Below, one piece after another: positions 55,571-62,438 of a stretch of 64,000 bases of DNA (the first letter of the stretch is position 1; every line of letters begins with the position of its first letter). Source of the DNA: Pseudomonadota bacterium (lineage in GTDB: Bacteria; Pseudomonadota; Alphaproteobacteria; Sphingomonadales; Sphingomonadaceae); contig JAFEEX010000018.1 in the NCBI GenBank assembly GCA_018240895.1, positions 35,072 to 99,071 on the forward strand. The letters are read 5' to 3'. The position numbers and the translations under genes are program-made. The notes below the pieces were generated by a model. That model searched no databases, had not been told where the DNA came from, and saw only the letters and a list, made by a program, of their open reading frames with translations.

Positions 55571-56415
55571 GTCCCGCTCTCTACGCCCGGCCCGAGGGAA
55601 ATGCCAGCGGGGAAGCACGCGGCGCGCAGGGCATCCACCAGCGCGCGCCCGTCCTCGCCCGAGCGCCGCCGGTCCGCCAGCGATGGCGATCCGCGCCGCT
55701 TGGCCAGCTTGCGCCCGTCGGGCTCAACCAGCAGGCCATGGTGATGCCACACCGGCACCGGCAGACCCAGCAGCGCCTGCAGCAAGCGGTGGACGTGGCT
55801 GGCCGCGAACAGATCACGCCCCCGCGTCACCAGCGTCACTCCATCGGCGGCATCGTCAAGCGTTGCGGCAAGGTGATAGCTGGCCGGCGCCTCCTTGCGC
55901 AGCAGCACCGCATCGCCAAACGGTGCGGGATCGGCGCGCTGAATGCCGGCAATCTCGTCCTCCCATTCCAGCGGCCCGGCCAGCCTGATCGCCGCCGCCA
56001 TGTCGAGCCGCCAGGCTGCGCCATCGGGATCGACCGCGCGATTCCTGCAAGTACCGGGATAGACCGGCCCGTCCGGCCCGATCTCTCGCGCGGCGGCCAG
56101 CACCTCGGCCCGGGTGCAGCGGCACGGGTAAAGCAGCCCCATGGCCCGCAGCCGGTCCCCAGCCGCGGCATAGCTGGCCAGCCGCTCCGACTGGAACACC
56201 ACCGGCCCATGCCATTCCAGCCCCAGCCACGCCAGATCGGCCAGGATTTCCTCCACCAGATCAGCCCGGCTGCGCGCCGCATCGATATCCTCGATCCGCA
56301 GCAGAAACTCCCCGCCCCGCGCCCGCGCCAGATCATGCGCGATCACCGCGGCATAGGCGTGGCCAAGGTGCAGCGGGCCATTGGGGCTGGGGGCAAAGCG
56401 TGTCCGAACAGTCAC
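55567..56415 (-). CDS. gluQ: Glutamyl-Q tRNA(Asp) synthetase
   Basis: From the GTG at 56415 the protein has 282 residues. RTRFAPSPNGPLHLGHAYAA contains the class I HxGH motif, FLLRIEDIDAARSR the glutamyl-AMP site, and LVEPDGRKLAKRRGSPSL the KMSKS-like loop. CRCTRAEV and later cysteines form a zinc site. The length fits GluQRS, which lacks the anticodon-binding domain of GltX and glutamylates queuosine in tRNA(Asp). The GTG is preferred because the extra residues back to 56451 precede the fold. It heads the gluQ-HIG1 pair. Confidence 0.92.
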   Translation of the reverse strand: MTVRTRFAPSPNGPLHLGHAYAAVIAHDLARARGGEFLLRIEDIDAARSRADLVEEILADLAWLGLEWHGPVVFQSERLASYAAAGDRLRAMGLLYPCRCTRAEVLAAAREIGPDGPVYPGTCRNRAVDPDGAAWRLDMAAAIRLAGPLEWEDEIAGIQRADPAPFGDAVLLRKEAPASYHLAATLDDAADGVTLVTRGRDLFAASHVHRLLQALLGLPVPVWHHHGLLVEPDGRKLAKRRGSPSLADRRRSGEDGRALVDALRAACFPAGISLGPGVESGT

Positions 56416-56533
56416 ACCGGCGCTTGTCCTGTGGATTGGTCCCCCGCGCAAGCCTTGACGGCGCGAGTCGCGTCCTGTTCACTATGATCATGCGCTGTAA
56501 CCGTACCGTCATCGCGGCCAGTTACCGGGGGCC

Positions 56534-57142
56534 ATGCTCAAGTCGGAGCTGATCGAGCGCGCGGCCCGGTTCCGCAGCGCAGAGGGCGATCCCGCCCGGC
56601 ATCTGAGCGATTGCCCCGCCCTGGTCCTCAATGCCGACTATACCCCGCTCAGCTATTATCCGCTCAGCCTGTGGCCGTGGCAGACCGCGATCAAGGCGGT
56701 GTTCCTTGAACGGGTCGACATTGTCGCCAGCTATGCGCGAGAGGTTCACTCACCCACATGGGCCATGGCGATCCCCAGCGTGATCGCGCTGCGGCAATAC
56801 GTGAAACCCAGCGAGTTTCCCGCCTTCACCCGTTTCAACCTGTTCCTGCGTGACCGGTTTACCTGCCAGTATTGCGGCAGCCCGCACCAGCTGACCTTTG
56901 ATCATGTCGTCCCCCGGCGGCTGGGCGGGCGGACAAGCTGGGAAAACGTCGCCACCGCCTGCGCGCCGTGCAACCTGCGCAAGGGCGGCCGCACCCCGCA
57001 GCAGGCGCATATGCCCCTGCTGGTCCCGCCGATCCGTCCGACCAGCTGGCAATTGCAGGAACGCGGCCGCGGCTTTCCGCCCAATTACCTCCACGAAACC
57101 TGGCGCGACTGGCTCTATTGGGACATCGAGCTGGAGAGTTAG
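56534..57142 (+). CDS. HNH endonuclease family protein
   Basis: A 202-residue protein of the type found throughout alphaproteobacteria. An N-terminal region (ALVLNADYTPLSYYPLSLWP) is followed by an HNH module with zinc cysteines: RFTCQYCGSPHQLTFDHVVP and TACAPCNLRKGGRTPQQA. The cellular role is not established. The last 134 bases are repeated, with two changes, at 58118-58251. Confidence 0.9.
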   Translation: MLKSELIERAARFRSAEGDPARHLSDCPALVLNADYTPLSYYPLSLWPWQTAIKAVFLERVDIVASYAREVHSPTWAMAIPSVIALRQYVKPSEFPAFTRFNLFLRDRFTCQYCGSPHQLTFDHVVPRRLGGRTSWENVATACAPCNLRKGGRTPQQAHMPLLVPPIRPTSWQLQERGRGFPPNYLHETWRDWLYWDIELES

Positions 57143-57171
57143 GGCCGGGTGCGTTTACATACACCCGGCCC
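57142..57171. terminator. Hairpin between HNH and MerR genes
   Basis: GGGCCGGGTG at 57142-57151 pairs fully with CACCCGGCCC at 57162-57171 over a ten-base loop. It lies between the two convergent genes and can serve both; there is no strong T-run. Confidence 0.72.
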
Positions 57172-57184
57172 GCACAAGTTCTCC

Positions 57185-57949
57185 TCAACCTTGCGCCCGG
57201 CTCACCTCCTGGATGAACAGGAACACCTTGTGCGAAAAGCCGGGATCGGCCTGGCCTTCCCACTCACCCATGTTCTGGTACATCCGGGTGCTCGCGGCCT
57301 GCATCGCCGGCGTGGCGACACGAGTGAAAGGTTCAAGCAGCACTTTCCATTCGGCAAGGAAGCCGCGCGCCTGTTCGCTGGCGGGATCGAGTGGCAGTGC
57401 AGCTTCGATCCGGCTGCCCAGGTCTTTCCATCTGACGGCGTAGTCCTGCTGATTGAAATCCGCCGCCATCTGCGGATAGGAAGCCGCGAAATCGGCCTTT
57501 TCCGCTTCACTCATATAGCGGTCGGAGATCGCCTTCCACTTGTCCTGCTCCTCATGTTCCATGACATTTCCTCTTCGAATCAGCGAGCAGAGCGTCGCGA
57601 CGTCGATCGGCTCGCGGCGATCGATGCGGGACTGGATTGACCGGAGCAGAAGGCGCGTCTCGGCGAGCTCGGCTGCGCGGGCGTCTAGATCTTCGATCTG
57701 TGCAGCGACCAGCCGGGCGAAATCGGTGCGGCGCTGTTCGAGCATTCCGCCGATCGCCGCCAGGCTGAACCCGGCCCGCTTGAGTGCAAGGATCGCGTTG
57801 ATCCGCTCCAGTTCCGCCGGGCCGTAAGCGCGTCGCCCTGACCAGGCGCGGAGCGGTCGCAGCAACCCGCGCGCCTCGTAGAAACGCAAGGCGCGGCTGG
57901 TCAGCCCGGTGCGGCGGACAACTTCGGTGATGTCGAGCAACTGATCCAT
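57185..57949 (-). CDS. MerR-family regulator with TipAS-like effector domain
   Basis: From the ATG at 57949 the protein has 254 residues. The N-terminal MerR winged helix reads LLDITEVVRRTGLTSRALRF and YEARGLLRP, followed by a coiled-coil dimerisation helix. The C-terminal half (KWKAISDRYMSEAEKADFAA to the end) has the helical plan of TipAS domains, which bind thiopeptide-like or other hydrophobic antibiotics. The longer frame to 58198 is an artefact: it reads antisense through the duplicated HNH fragment. Targets may be the neighbouring genes or itself. Confidence 0.86.
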   Translation of the reverse strand: MDQLLDITEVVRRTGLTSRALRFYEARGLLRPLRAWSGRRAYGPAELERINAILALKRAGFSLAAIGGMLEQRRTDFARLVAAQIEDLDARAAELAETRLLLRSIQSRIDRREPIDVATLCSLIRRGNVMEHEEQDKWKAISDRYMSEAEKADFAASYPQMAADFNQQDYAVRWKDLGSRIEAALPLDPASEQARGFLAEWKVLLEPFTRVATPAMQAASTRMYQNMGEWEGQADPGFSHKVFLFIQEVSRAQG

Positions 57950-58030
57950 GCTGCCGGGTGTAGCACTTGACGTTGGGTCAAGTTCAACACCGCAATTGGC
58001 AATTTTCCGAAGCGCGGCTAATCTGCGACC

Positions 58031-58114
58031 GTGTACCGCATCCACAGTATCAATCTGGGCAGGTCCGTTCCTTTTCGCGATGAGGAAACCAGCGTCATTG
58101 CCAAGCGCGCCGCA
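58031..58114 (+). pseudogene. 5' fragment of a MOSC-domain gene
   Basis: From a GTG the reading is YRIHSINLGRSVPFRDEETS followed by VIAKRAAAG. This matches the first 30 or so residues of the intact MOSC protein at 59727 (SVNLGTAQPFRGEETSAIAK) but with many differences, so it comes from a different MOSC gene. It stops where the HNH copy begins. Confidence 0.68.
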
Positions 58115-58256
58115 GCCGGCGCATGTGCCCCTGCCGGTCCCGCCGATCCGTCCGACCAGCTGGCAATTGCAGGAACGCGGCCGCGGCTTTCCGCCCAATT
58201 ACCTCCACGAAACCTGGCGCGACTGGCTCTATTGGGACATCGAGCTGGAGACGTGA
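58115..58256 (+). pseudogene. Duplicated 3' end of the HNH endonuclease gene
   Basis: Positions 58118-58251 repeat 57004-57137 with only two base changes, encoding the same PPIRPTSWQLQERGRGF and WRDWLYWDIELE end and then TGA instead of TAG after one differing residue. The fragment has no start of its own and is out of frame with the MOSC fragment before it. It is joined to that fragment at a GCCGCAGC/GCCGGCGC junction. With the MOSC piece it marks an old deletion or recombination event. Confidence 0.85.
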
Positions 58257-58271
58257 ACCGTCGGCACGCAG

Positions 58272-58904
58272 TCACCCGATGTGCAGACCATCGGGGCAAG
58301 CGGCACGGGGTGTTCCGCCACGCCCGATCAGCCGAACCGCAAGCGCCGCGAAAGCCAGTAACACCGCGATGATGTAGCTGGGGTGCGCCGGGACGCGCTT
58401 GCCGAAATTGATCACGAACATCAGCCACAGGAACCAGATCCCGAAAGTGTGCAGGCGCTGCCACGCTTGCGGACCGATCGCCCGCGCCGGGCCATCGAAC
58501 GAGGTCACCAGCATGGCGATGATCACACCATAGGCCGCGCCCCCGAAGATGAAGCTTGCCGGACTGGTCAGCGCATCGAACAGCACGGGATCTTGCCGTG
58601 CGAAGGCTATCACCGCCGCGCCGTGTAGCAGGTGTGACAAGGCGAAGCTGACGCCGATCTGGCGGCGGTTGCGCAGCAACCACCGCGCAAACCCGGCACC
58701 GGTCAACCGCGCCAATCCAGAGGCGCAGAAGGTGAGCAGAAACAGCACAAGCGACGCGCGCGCCGTGGCGTGAACGACTGAGCGGATCGCTTCGGCCCTG
58801 CCCGGCACGTACAACATCACGATGCCGATCATTGCGACCAGCGCGACGAAAATCACCTGTGTTACAAACCACCGGTTTCCCTGGGCTGCCGATTGTCCGT
58901 TCAT
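58272..58904 (-). CDS. Ferric-reductase-like / MsrQ-like membrane protein
   Basis: A 210-residue membrane protein with about six helices (VTQVIFVALVAMIGIVMLYV, ASLVLFLLTFCASGLARL, FGGAAYGVIIAMLV, IIAVLLAFAALAVRL). Conserved histidines in ALSHLLHGAAV and WQRLHTFGIWFLW fit the haem-ligand pattern of the ferric-reductase-like transmembrane domain. No MsrP partner is next to it. It is divergent from a TetR regulator gene, with operator-like repeats between, so it is the likely target of that regulator. Confidence 0.8.
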   Translation of the reverse strand: MNGQSAAQGNRWFVTQVIFVALVAMIGIVMLYVPGRAEAIRSVVHATARASLVLFLLTFCASGLARLTGAGFARWLLRNRRQIGVSFALSHLLHGAAVIAFARQDPVLFDALTSPASFIFGGAAYGVIIAMLVTSFDGPARAIGPQAWQRLHTFGIWFLWLMFVINFGKRVPAHPSYIIAVLLAFAALAVRLIGRGGTPRAACPDGLHIG

Positions 58905-58925
58905 GATCGCTCCTTATCACGCCAA

Positions 58926-58985
58926 GTAATCGCTGATTACATAACGTGAGGCGGCGGCCGTGCAAGTAAATTGATCACTGCTTAC
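58926..58985. promoter_or_regulatory. Paired TetR-type operator repeats
   Basis: GTAATCGCTGATTAC at 58926-58940 is a 15-base inverted repeat (six-base arms, three-base centre). TTGATCACTGCTTAC at 58971-58985, read on the other strand, is GTAAGCAGTGATCAA and matches the reverse of the first site at 11 of 15 positions. The two sites lie 45 bases apart, each near one of the divergent starts (58904 and 59016). They probably bind the TetR protein. Confidence 0.68.
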
Positions 58986-59015
58986 ATCCGCCGGATGATG
59001 TGATAAGCCCACCCG

Positions 59016-59660
59016 ATGGAAAGTGCCGCCATTCCGCAGTCTTCTGCCCGCAAGGGGTATCATCATGGCAACCTGACAGAAGCGCTGGTTGCCGCTGCCG
59101 TGGCCCTGATCGAGGAATCGGGTGTCGAGGCCCTGTCCGTGCGCGAGGTGGCGAAGCGCGCGGGGGTTTCACCGGGCGCGCCGTTCCGTCATTTCGAATC
59201 CCGCACCGCCCTGCTGACCGCCGTTGCCGAGCAGGCGATGGACCGGTTCGCGGCCGCCGTGGAACAGGCCCTTGACCATTGGCCGGAAAATGATCCCGTC
59301 GGCGCTCTTCGCGCGATGGGCCGGGCCTATCTGCGCTGGGCCACGGACAACCCGGTGCATTTCCGCGTCATCAGTTCCCGCCAGTTGATCGATTTTTCAG
59401 GGTCCGCCCGCATGGCCGGGCAAAATGCCGCCTTGCAGGAAACCATGCGGTTGTGGATCGAACGCGCCCGGTCCGGAAATGCATTCCGCAGCGGGCTCGA
59501 CACCGAGTTGATTCTGCTGTCGAGCCGCGCCTTTGTTTACGGTCTGGCCCGGATGTGGTGCGATGACCACTTGCGTGACTGGCACGGCAACAGGGATCCG
59601 AAGGACGCGCTGACCGCCAGCCTTGATGCTTTCATTGAAGGATTGCTCCGCGCCGCATGA
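59016..59660 (+). CDS. TetR/AcrR-family transcriptional regulator
   Basis: A 214-residue repressor with the N-terminal helix-turn-helix (LVAAAVALIEESGVEALSVR, EVAKRAGVSPGAPFRHFESR) and a helical ligand-binding part with a WHG-type C-terminus (GLARMWCDDHLRDWHGN). It is divergent from the ferric-reductase-like gene and shares with it a spacer holding two matching repeats, so it most likely controls that gene and itself. The ligand is unknown. Confidence 0.93.
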   Translation: MESAAIPQSSARKGYHHGNLTEALVAAAVALIEESGVEALSVREVAKRAGVSPGAPFRHFESRTALLTAVAEQAMDRFAAAVEQALDHWPENDPVGALRAMGRAYLRWATDNPVHFRVISSRQLIDFSGSARMAGQNAALQETMRLWIERARSGNAFRSGLDTELILLSSRAFVYGLARMWCDDHLRDWHGNRDPKDALTASLDAFIEGLLRAA

Positions 59661-59726
59661 ATTGGCGGGTCTGCTCGCCGCCGTCGCCACCGCCCGATTT
59701 GTGAGGATCGCCGACAAGAGATGGCC

Positions 59727-60389
59727 ATGCCCCTGTCCTACCCCATTCTTTCGGTCAACCTTGGCACCGCGCAGCCTTTTCGCGGTGAGGAAACCAGCGC
59801 CATCGCCAAGCACACCGCCGCTGGCCCGGTTGCGGTCGGTCTGCTCGGGCTGGCGGGTGACGAGCAGGCGGACCGCACGGTCCACGGCGGGCCGGACAAG
59901 GCGATCCATCACTATCCGCGCGATCACTATCCGCACTGGGCTGGCTTTCTGGGTGCGCACCCGCTGCTGGAGGGCGAGGGTGCCTTTGGCGAAAATGTGT
60001 CAACGCTGGGGCTGGTGGAGGCGGAGGCCTGCATCGGCGATCACTTCCGCCTTGGCACCGCGCTGATCGCGATCAGCCAGGGCCGCCAGCCATGCTGGAA
60101 GCTCGATCACCGCTTTGGCCGCAAGGGCGTGCTGGGCGAAGTGGTGCGCAGCGGCAAGTCAGGCTGGTATTACCGGGTGATCGAAGACGGCACTGTTGCT
60201 GCCGGCGACAGCCTGACGCTGGTTGACCGGCCCCGGCCCGAATGGACCGTGGCGCGGGTGTTCACCCTGTTGGTGGCGGGCGGACACAAGGGCGATCCGG
60301 CGGCGGTGCGGGCGCTGGCGGATGAACCGCTGCTGGCCGCCAACTGGCGCTCCCGCGCAGAACGGTTGGCGGATAATCAGGGCGCGTGA
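59727..60389 (+). CDS. MOSC-domain protein (YiiM-like)
   Basis: A 220-residue protein with the MOSC fold: SVNLGTAQPFRGEETSAIAK, LAGDEQADRTVHGGPDKAIH, YPRDHYPHW, FGENVSTLGL, and ISQGRQPCWKLDHRFG with the conserved cysteine that can bind a molybdenum cofactor. A C-terminal extension of about 70 residues follows as in YiiM. YiiM reduces N-hydroxylated bases; the same role is possible. The ATG at 59727 fits the AAGAGA spacing better than the one at 59721. Confidence 0.9.
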   Translation: MPLSYPILSVNLGTAQPFRGEETSAIAKHTAAGPVAVGLLGLAGDEQADRTVHGGPDKAIHHYPRDHYPHWAGFLGAHPLLEGEGAFGENVSTLGLVEAEACIGDHFRLGTALIAISQGRQPCWKLDHRFGRKGVLGEVVRSGKSGWYYRVIEDGTVAAGDSLTLVDRPRPEWTVARVFTLLVAGGHKGDPAAVRALADEPLLAANWRSRAERLADNQGA

Positions 60390-60640
60390 ACACAAAGCAA
60401 CCGCGGTCCGGGGCTGGCTGGCAAGCCGTTGGATGGCGGGAAAGTTAACGACGCGGACATCACCTTCGCACGAAATAGCGATCTGAATTGGATCGGAAGG
60501 CGACCGAGTAGAAACTTGTGCAGGTCGGTGCCCAGGTTCGTTCATTCGCGCCGAGTCAGCCGGTCCCTTCATGACGAACCTTGGCTTGCCCGTTGCAATT
60601 GGTGGCCGAGGAATCCCAGAAACAGCCCTTTCAGCCATTA
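60390..60640. other. Intergenic region, no gene seen
   Basis: The stretch between the MOSC gene and the CPBP operon's repeats carries no supported frame or RNA gene. Base composition falls from GC-rich to AT-rich along it, which marks the edge of the compositionally different CPBP operon. Confidence 0.5.
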
Positions 60641-60707
60641 TTTTCCAAAGTGAAAATTATGGCTTGCCTATATGGAAAATCATGGCATTAACTTTCCAAG
60701 TTGGAAA
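60641..60707. promoter_or_regulatory. TTTCCAA-type inverted repeats before the CPBP operon
   Basis: TTTCCAAGTTGGAAA at 60693-60707 is a perfect 15-base palindrome with a single central base. A degenerate copy, TTTTCCAAAGTGAAAA, lies at 60641-60656 and a half-site TATGGAAAAT at 60671-60680. The tract is AT-rich and ends 19 bases before the CPBP start codon. The winged-helix protein encoded by the third gene is the natural candidate to bind here (inference). Confidence 0.7.
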
Positions 60708-60726
60708 ATCAAAAGGCGCTGATTCG

Positions 60727-61494
60727 ATGTCCCTTCAGGTCGTTCCAAGCATCGTACTCACAGCCATGGTCATCGGCCTCGCCTGGGCAACGAACCGAAG
60801 CCGCCAGTCGGCCGAGGCTTTCAAACTCATAGACGACAGCGCACGACGAAGGGCGGCGCTGCGGCGCAGGGGCCTTCGCAGTTTCCTGATGTTCTTCATC
60901 GGTGGAGTCGCCGTCCTGCTGGCGTTGGGCAGATTGAGCAACATCTTTGCTCTACCGCCAGAGTTCTCGCATCTGCGGACCCAGCTGGGTATCGAACCGG
61001 ATGATCTCGCCAGCAATCCTGACCGGCTTGCAGGAATGCTGCTGGGATTGACTATGGCAGGGGTATTGGTCTTGCTTGTCTGGCGCTATGTATTTCGCAA
61101 GCGTTCCCAACCAATCATCGGCGATGTGACGGCCCTGATGCCACGCAATCGAGCCGAAGTTTGGACTATGGTTCCATTGGCCTTGAACGCTGGTATTGGC
61201 GAAGAGTTGTTTTTCCGCCTCGCGTTGCCATTGACCGCGACACTTGCAACCGAGTCCGCGCATTTCGGTACGCGATTCGCTTGCGTCGCCTTCGGCTTGT
61301 CTCACTGGTATCAAGGCTGGAAGGGGGTGGCGCTAACCATGTTAGCCGCGCTGTTTTTCATGAGACTCTATCTGGCAACAGGCTCATTGCTGGTCCCGAT
61401 GATGATCCACGCGGCAATCGACCTGCTGGGTCTGGTAGTACGACCCGCAATTTCGCTCTGGCTGGATCGAAAAGGGGAGGCCTTGGCTGCGTGA
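60727..61494 (+). CDS. CPBP-family intramembrane metalloprotease
   Basis: From the ATG at 60727 (AAAAGG ahead) the protein has 255 residues and about seven hydrophobic helices. The CPBP/Abi motifs are GIGEELFFRLALP (EExxxR), FGLSHWYQGWKG (second histidine) and MMIHAAIDLLG (third motif). Such proteases act in membrane protein processing, bacteriocin immunity or stress signalling. An earlier ATG at 60682 would put the palindrome inside the gene and is less likely. Its stop overlaps the next gene's GTG. Confidence 0.88.
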   Translation: MSLQVVPSIVLTAMVIGLAWATNRSRQSAEAFKLIDDSARRRAALRRRGLRSFLMFFIGGVAVLLALGRLSNIFALPPEFSHLRTQLGIEPDDLASNPDRLAGMLLGLTMAGVLVLLVWRYVFRKRSQPIIGDVTALMPRNRAEVWTMVPLALNAGIGEELFFRLALPLTATLATESAHFGTRFACVAFGLSHWYQGWKGVALTMLAALFFMRLYLATGSLLVPMMIHAAIDLLGLVVRPAISLWLDRKGEALAA

Positions 61495-61940
61495 ATGAGA
61501 ATGAAGCCGTTGCGGCATTGACCGCCGTCGAAGAAGCCAACCGCGAATTGGCCAATGTTATGACTCATGCTCCGTGGCGACATGCGCTGTTCGGTCTGCT
61601 TGAAGGCACGGTAGTGTTGGGAATGGGATTGGCAGAGCCGTATTGCTGGATAGCATATGCCTTGGCTTTGGCGGTTGCAGTGACACTTTTTCTTCGTGAA
61701 CGTGCTATCAGAGGCGTCCTCGCCACAGTATTGATTCATCGTTCACGGACCGAAATTCTGATCGCGATGGTCGCGGTCCTGATCGTCGCGGGTTGGATTA
61801 ACAGCAACCTTGCAGAAGCGCATGCCTCTCTGGCTGTTCGTTGCGGTGTAGCTATCGTGGCAAGCCTCCTTTTGGCTGGTGCCAGCGTGCTGGTAAACCG
61901 CCGATTTGTAGCCGATTTGCAGGACTTTGACTTCCCGTGA
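61491..61940 (+). CDS. Small polytopic membrane protein, family unknown
   Basis: From a GTG overlapping the CPBP stop the protein has 149 residues. A charged N-terminus (NENEAVAALTAVEEANREL) is followed by HAPWRHALFGLLEGTVVLGM and about four membrane helices (YCWIAYALALAVAVTLFL, EILIAMVAVLIVAGWI, CGVAIVASLLLAGASVLV). The sequence suggests the small membrane proteins that often accompany winged-helix regulators. The long frame upstream to 61161 is a shadow of the CPBP gene. The function is unknown; coupling on both sides makes it part of the operon. Confidence 0.72.
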   Translation: MNENEAVAALTAVEEANRELANVMTHAPWRHALFGLLEGTVVLGMGLAEPYCWIAYALALAVAVTLFLRERAIRGVLATVLIHRSRTEILIAMVAVLIVAGWINSNLAEAHASLAVRCGVAIVASLLLAGASVLVNRRFVADLQDFDFP

Positions 61941-62266
61941 TCAGCCGCGACCCCCTTCCTGAACTTGATCTCGTGCTTCATCCCCCGGCGAGGCTGCAAA
62001 TCGCTTCGGTGCTGTCGAAAGTCAACGAGGTCGAGTTTGAGCGACTTCGAGCGATTGCCCGGATCAGCGATTCGGTCCTTTCAAAGCACCTGTCTGCGCT
62101 TGTCGAGGCGGGATATGTTGATCTGCGCCGCGGTGCGCGTGATGGACGAGCCAGAGGCTGGGCATCCCTGACGAAACAGGGGGATCGAGCCTTGAAAAAC
62201 CATGTTGCCGCCTTGCACGCGATCATCGCCGGAACTTTACCGGATCACCCGTCGCAAGTCCCTTGA
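61937..62266 (+). CDS. Winged-helix transcriptional regulator (HTH_34-like)
   Basis: A 109-residue protein starting with a GTG that overlaps the preceding stop. LHPPARLQIASVLSKVNEVE, LRAIARISDSVLSKHLSALV and GYVDLRRGARDGRARGWASL give the full winged helix of the HTH_34/MarR-like type, with a short C-terminal helix. Proteins of this sort usually repress their own operon. The palindromes at 60641-60707 fit this role. Confidence 0.85.
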   Translation: MISRDPLPELDLVLHPPARLQIASVLSKVNEVEFERLRAIARISDSVLSKHLSALVEAGYVDLRRGARDGRARGWASLTKQGDRALKNHVAALHAIIAGTLPDHPSQVP

Positions 62267-62438
62267 ATCGGCAGTGCGGAATGTTCGTCGATGCACTCTG
62301 CTGCCTGCTATGGAGCATTTCCAGGTCGACCGGGAATGCAGCCGCTCCGAGCCGTCAAGTCAAAGTCCGCTTTCGGGCGTCGAGCCTTCCAACCCCTCCC
62401 CGCCGGGAAGAGGAAATTCAACCTCAACCGGCCAGAAG

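Noticed and set aside
57950-58198. N-terminal extension of the MerR gene back to 58198
   Set aside because: The extension reads antisense through the duplicated HNH fragment and the MOSC fragment; the ATG at 57949 directly precedes the MerR domain.
58018-58965. 315-codon minus-strand frame covering the ferric-reductase-like gene region
   Set aside because: The membrane protein in the other frame (58272-58904) has clear helices and histidines; the long frame is arginine-rich and has no domain character.
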